From the NCBI GenBank assembly GCA_023136985.1, contig JAGLQD010000449.1, positions 1 to 7,655 of the forward strand: a DNA stretch of 7,655 nucleotides. The letters run 5' to 3'. The translations under genes and the position numbers were made by a program. Shown here in pieces: positions 6,202-7,655 of the stretch (position 1 is the stretch's first letter; every line of letters starts with the position of its first letter). The notes beneath the pieces were generated by a model. That model made no database searches. It had not been told where the DNA came from and saw nothing but the letters and a program-made list of their open reading frames with translations. Source of the stretch: Candidatus Sabulitectum sp. (GTDB taxonomy: Bacteria > Fermentibacterota > Fermentibacteria > Fermentibacterales > JCC-6).

Positions 6202-6855
6202 ATGAGCAGAGACAGTTTTGACAGAGAACTTCATGAGGTGAAAAGAAATCTGTTCCAGGTAACAGGAGAGGTCAGAAAGAATCTTTCAGCATCGGTGAGA
6301 TATCTGGAAAACAGAGATATGCAGGGTGCTGCAATGATAATCGAATCGGATGAGATCATAAATCTCAGATGTATTGAGATAGAAGAGCAGTGCCTGAACA
6401 TTATAGCAACACAGCAGCCGGTTGCCACAGATCTGAGGCTGTTGTTCTCTATCCTGCAGATATCCACCGAGATCGAACGGATCGGAGACTATGCAAAAGG
6501 AATTGCGAGAATAAGCCAGAAGATAGGGCCCGGAAAACTGATCAAGCCTCTTCTAAGCATTTCCAGAATGGAGGAGATCGCAAACGAAATGCTGGATGAT
6601 GCCATCAGGGCGTTCACTGAAGATGATGAGAAAGCAGCCAGAGAGATCCCTGCAAGAGATCTTCAAATAGATGTTCTCTACAACCAGGTTCACCGTGAGC
6701 TGCTCACTTTCATTCTGGAAAAGCCTTCCAATATCGAGCAGACAATGATGCTTGACTGGGTGGCTCACAATATCGAGCGTGTAGGGGATAGAGTAGTGAA
6801 CATATGTGAGCGGGTGATTTTTACAGTCACCGGCGTTTCTGTTGACCTGAACTGA
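6202..6855 (+). CDS. phoU: Phosphate transport system regulator PhoU
   Basis: PhoU links the Pst transporter to the PhoR-type sensor kinase and keeps the Pho regulon off when phosphate is plentiful; it also limits uptake. The 217-residue protein starts at ATG 6202 behind a strong AGGAGG (6190-6195) at 6 nt, and lies 13 nt after pstB. It has the two-repeat all-helical structure typical of the family. The E-x-x-x-D metal-binding motif occurs once in each half: Glu92-Asp96 (IERIGDYAKGI) and Glu192-Asp196 (IERVGDRVVNI). The QQPVATDLR segment (71-79) is another family mark. Length is normal. No phoR or phoB partner is in the window, so its sensor kinase is elsewhere. It is the last gene before a terminator. 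Confidence 0.95.
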   Translation: MSRDSFDRELHEVKRNLFQVTGEVRKNLSASVRYLENRDMQGAAMIIESDEIINLRCIEIEEQCLNIIATQQPVATDLRLLFSILQISTEIERIGDYAKGIARISQKIGPGKLIKPLLSISRMEEIANEMLDDAIRAFTEDDEKAAREIPARDLQIDVLYNQVHRELLTFILEKPSNIEQTMMLDWVAHNIERVGDRVVNICERVIFTVTGVSVDLN

Positions 6856-6887
6856 TAATTCCGCATTTGCCCTCCGGGTCTGCGGAC

Positions 6888-6925
6888 AAACCAGCGCATG
6901 GATACACCCCCTGTGCGCTGGTTTT
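6888..6925 (+). terminator. Intrinsic terminator of the porin-pstSCAB-phoU operon
   Basis: AAACCAGCGCA (6888-6898) pairs perfectly with TGCGCTGGTTT (6914-6924), an 11-bp stem with a 15-nt loop, followed by TTTT (6922-6925) then ACAAA. It begins 32 nt after the phoU stop. The U-tract is short, but stem strength and placement support termination. Confidence 0.75.
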
Positions 6926-7025
6926 ACAAATGGAACCTTTCCCATCTGTCTGGGTATATATATACGAAGGCAGGCAGGTAAGACCTGTGCTTCATCCGGT
7001 TATTCCGGTCATACATCCCTCCTCG

Positions 7026-7057
7026 CCGGCGCGCCCTAAACTACCAGGGTGCGCCGG
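7026..7057. repeat. GC-rich hairpin in the phoU-arsC intergenic region
   Basis: CCGGCGCGCCCT (7026-7037) pairs with AGGGTGCGCCGG (7046-7057), 12 pairs with one G-T, around an 8-nt loop AAACTACC. The following bases TTCGGTTTAA are only partly T-rich, so it could be a second, weaker terminator that insulates the arsC promoter, or a DNA-level palindrome. Its GC content is much higher than its surroundings. The stretch 6926-7025 before it contains no gene; it has a GTATATATATAC palindrome (6954-6965) and a small CAGGT/ACCTG hairpin (6975-6987) of unknown meaning. Confidence 0.6.
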
Positions 7058-7068
7058 TTCGGTTTAAG

Positions 7069-7100
7069 TTAACACAGAATTAACAAACATCTCCTATTGT
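7069..7100 (+). promoter_or_regulatory. Second Pho-box-like site, upstream of the small ORF and arsC
   Basis: TTAACA occurs at 7069-7074 and again at 7080-7085, exactly 11 bp apart, the same hexamer and step as ahead of the porin-pst operon. Only two exact copies are present; the neighbouring slots at 7058 (TTCGGT) and 7091 (CTCCTA) are poor. A TATTGT -10-like hexamer (7095-7100) begins 9 nt after the last repeat, suitable for an activator-dependent promoter. The site would place the arsenate reductase unit under the phosphate-starvation regulator. Confidence 0.6.
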
Positions 7101-7142
7101 AGCAAAGTTGTAACTGGTTTTCATATTTGCGAGGGAGATGTT

Positions 7143-7278
7143 TTGAAAGCTAACAGGTTGCTGACTAAAGGAAAAGGGAATAATTGCAGGTGTGGCCATC
7201 GGAGGTATGTTTCTTGCACACCCTGCATGCAGGTGGATACAGGGTTCTGAGTGCTGTCATGTGAAAACGAAAGAGTGA
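7143..7278 (+). pseudogene. Very small ORF, apparently frameshifted, between the Pho-box-like site and arsC
   Basis: GAGGGAG (7131-7137) is 5 nt before TTG 7143, a strong translation start. Read straight, the ORF stops at 7250 after 35 codons, with a CRC...CTPC cysteine pattern. After the first 12 codons the +1 frame changes character: it encodes GIIAGVAIGGMFLA, a plausible membrane segment, and continues to a TGA at 7276-7278, 11 nt before the arsC ATG. Removing one base from the AAAAGGG run (7172-7178) would join the two into a 44-residue small membrane protein with a basic N-terminus. Possible explanations are an indel in the genome, a sequencing error, or programmed frameshifting. An ATG at 7138 reads only two codons before a stop. 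I do not recognise a family, and it may not be a gene at all. Confidence 0.4.
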
Positions 7279-7289
7279 GGCCGGTGAAG

Positions 7290-7655
7290 ATGAGTAAAAA
7301 AACAAAGGTTCTTTTTCTCTGCACAGGTAATTCATGCAGAAGCCAGATGGCAGAGGGGCTCTGCAGATACCTCAAGGGTGATGTTATTGAATCATACTCC
7401 GCAGGAATTGTGAAGCATGGTCTTAATCCTTTTGCAGTTAAAGTCATGCTGGAGATAGGTATTGATATTTCCGGTCATTTCAGCAAAACAGTTGATGAAA
7501 TGGAAGAGAAGGACTTTGACTATGTAGTTACTGTCTGTGACAATGCACATGAGACATGCCCCTACTTCCCTGCAGGAACCGGACTCATCCACAGAGGGTT
7601 TGATGACCCGCCCAGGCTTGCCCGAGATGCAGAGACGGAAGAGGAAGCTATGGTA
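7290..7655 (+). CDS. arsC: Thioredoxin-coupled arsenate reductase ArsC (LMW-PTPase fold), 3' end beyond the window
   Basis: Reduces arsenate to arsenite for export. The frame is open from ATG 7290 to the right edge (122 codons); the family is about 130-140 residues, so little is missing. A TGAGG Shine-Dalgarno (7276-7280) lies 9 nt upstream. The P-loop is C-T-G-N-S-C-R-S with Cys11 and Arg17 (C-x5-R). The redox pair Cys83 and Cys90 sits in VTVCDNAHETCP, spaced as Cys82/Cys89 in the Staphylococcus pI258 enzyme. Asp106 in the FDDPP segment corresponds to the general acid. The three-cysteine arrangement argues for a thioredoxin-dependent arsenate reductase rather than a plain low-molecular-weight tyrosine phosphatase, which lacks the Cys83/Cys90 pair. 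It lies downstream of the pst operon behind its own Pho-box-like site. An arsenite exporter would be expected further right but is not visible. Confidence 0.92.
   Translation, partial: MSKKTKVLFLCTGNSCRSQMAEGLCRYLKGDVIESYSAGIVKHGLNPFAVKVMLEIGIDISGHFSKTVDEMEEKDFDYVVTVCDNAHETCPYFPAGTGLIHRGFDDPPRLARDAETEEEAMV

Noticed and set aside
6954..6965. GTATATATATAC palindrome as promoter or operator
   Set aside because: Simple alternating TA sequence with no -35 partner and no gene positioned to use it; reported only as a description.
6867..7067. 66-codon plus-strand ORF between phoU and arsC
   Set aside because: It is read through the operon terminator and the GC-rich hairpin; it has many prolines, no credible ribosome site and no family resemblance.

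Overview
The window comes from a diderm (Gram-negative-type) bacterium. The best evidence is an outer-membrane porin gene: a signal peptide, the Porin_O_P-type GHFKRPFG block and a C-terminal phenylalanine. Base composition is moderate, SD-led TTG starts occur, and there is an integron-type integrase. The Pho-box-like sites are TTAACA repeats spaced 11 bp apart, like Bacillus PhoP boxes rather than the enterobacterial CTGTCAT type. The sequence alone does not fix a phylum; a lineage outside the classical Proteobacteria is my guess.

Left end (1-1480). The first 10 codons of an unidentified lysine/arginine-rich protein run off the left edge on the minus strand. A divergent intergenic region holds a perfect 16-bp inverted repeat and a candidate promoter. 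An IntI-family tyrosine recombinase follows on the plus strand. It carries the integron-specific insert and all catalytic residues, plus an N-terminal extension of about 80 residues. A small hairpin with a T-tract probably ends its transcript. I see no attC site or cassette array inside the window.

Centre (1621-6925). A Pho-box-like array precedes a tight six-gene operon: phosphate-type porin, pstS, pstC, pstA, pstB, phoU. It ends in a strong hairpin terminator. The operon encodes a route for phosphate across both membranes: porin, lipoprotein binding protein, two permeases, ATPase, and the PhoU regulator that links transport to signalling.

Right end (6926-7655). A GC-rich hairpin and a second pair of TTAACA repeats at 11-bp spacing precede a very small, apparently frameshifted ORF. 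Then comes the start of a thioredoxin-type arsenate reductase (arsC), cut by the window edge. The likely logic is one phosphate-starvation regulon: arsenate enters through phosphate uptake, and the detoxifying enzyme is switched on with it. This is an inference from the shared upstream motif and gene order.
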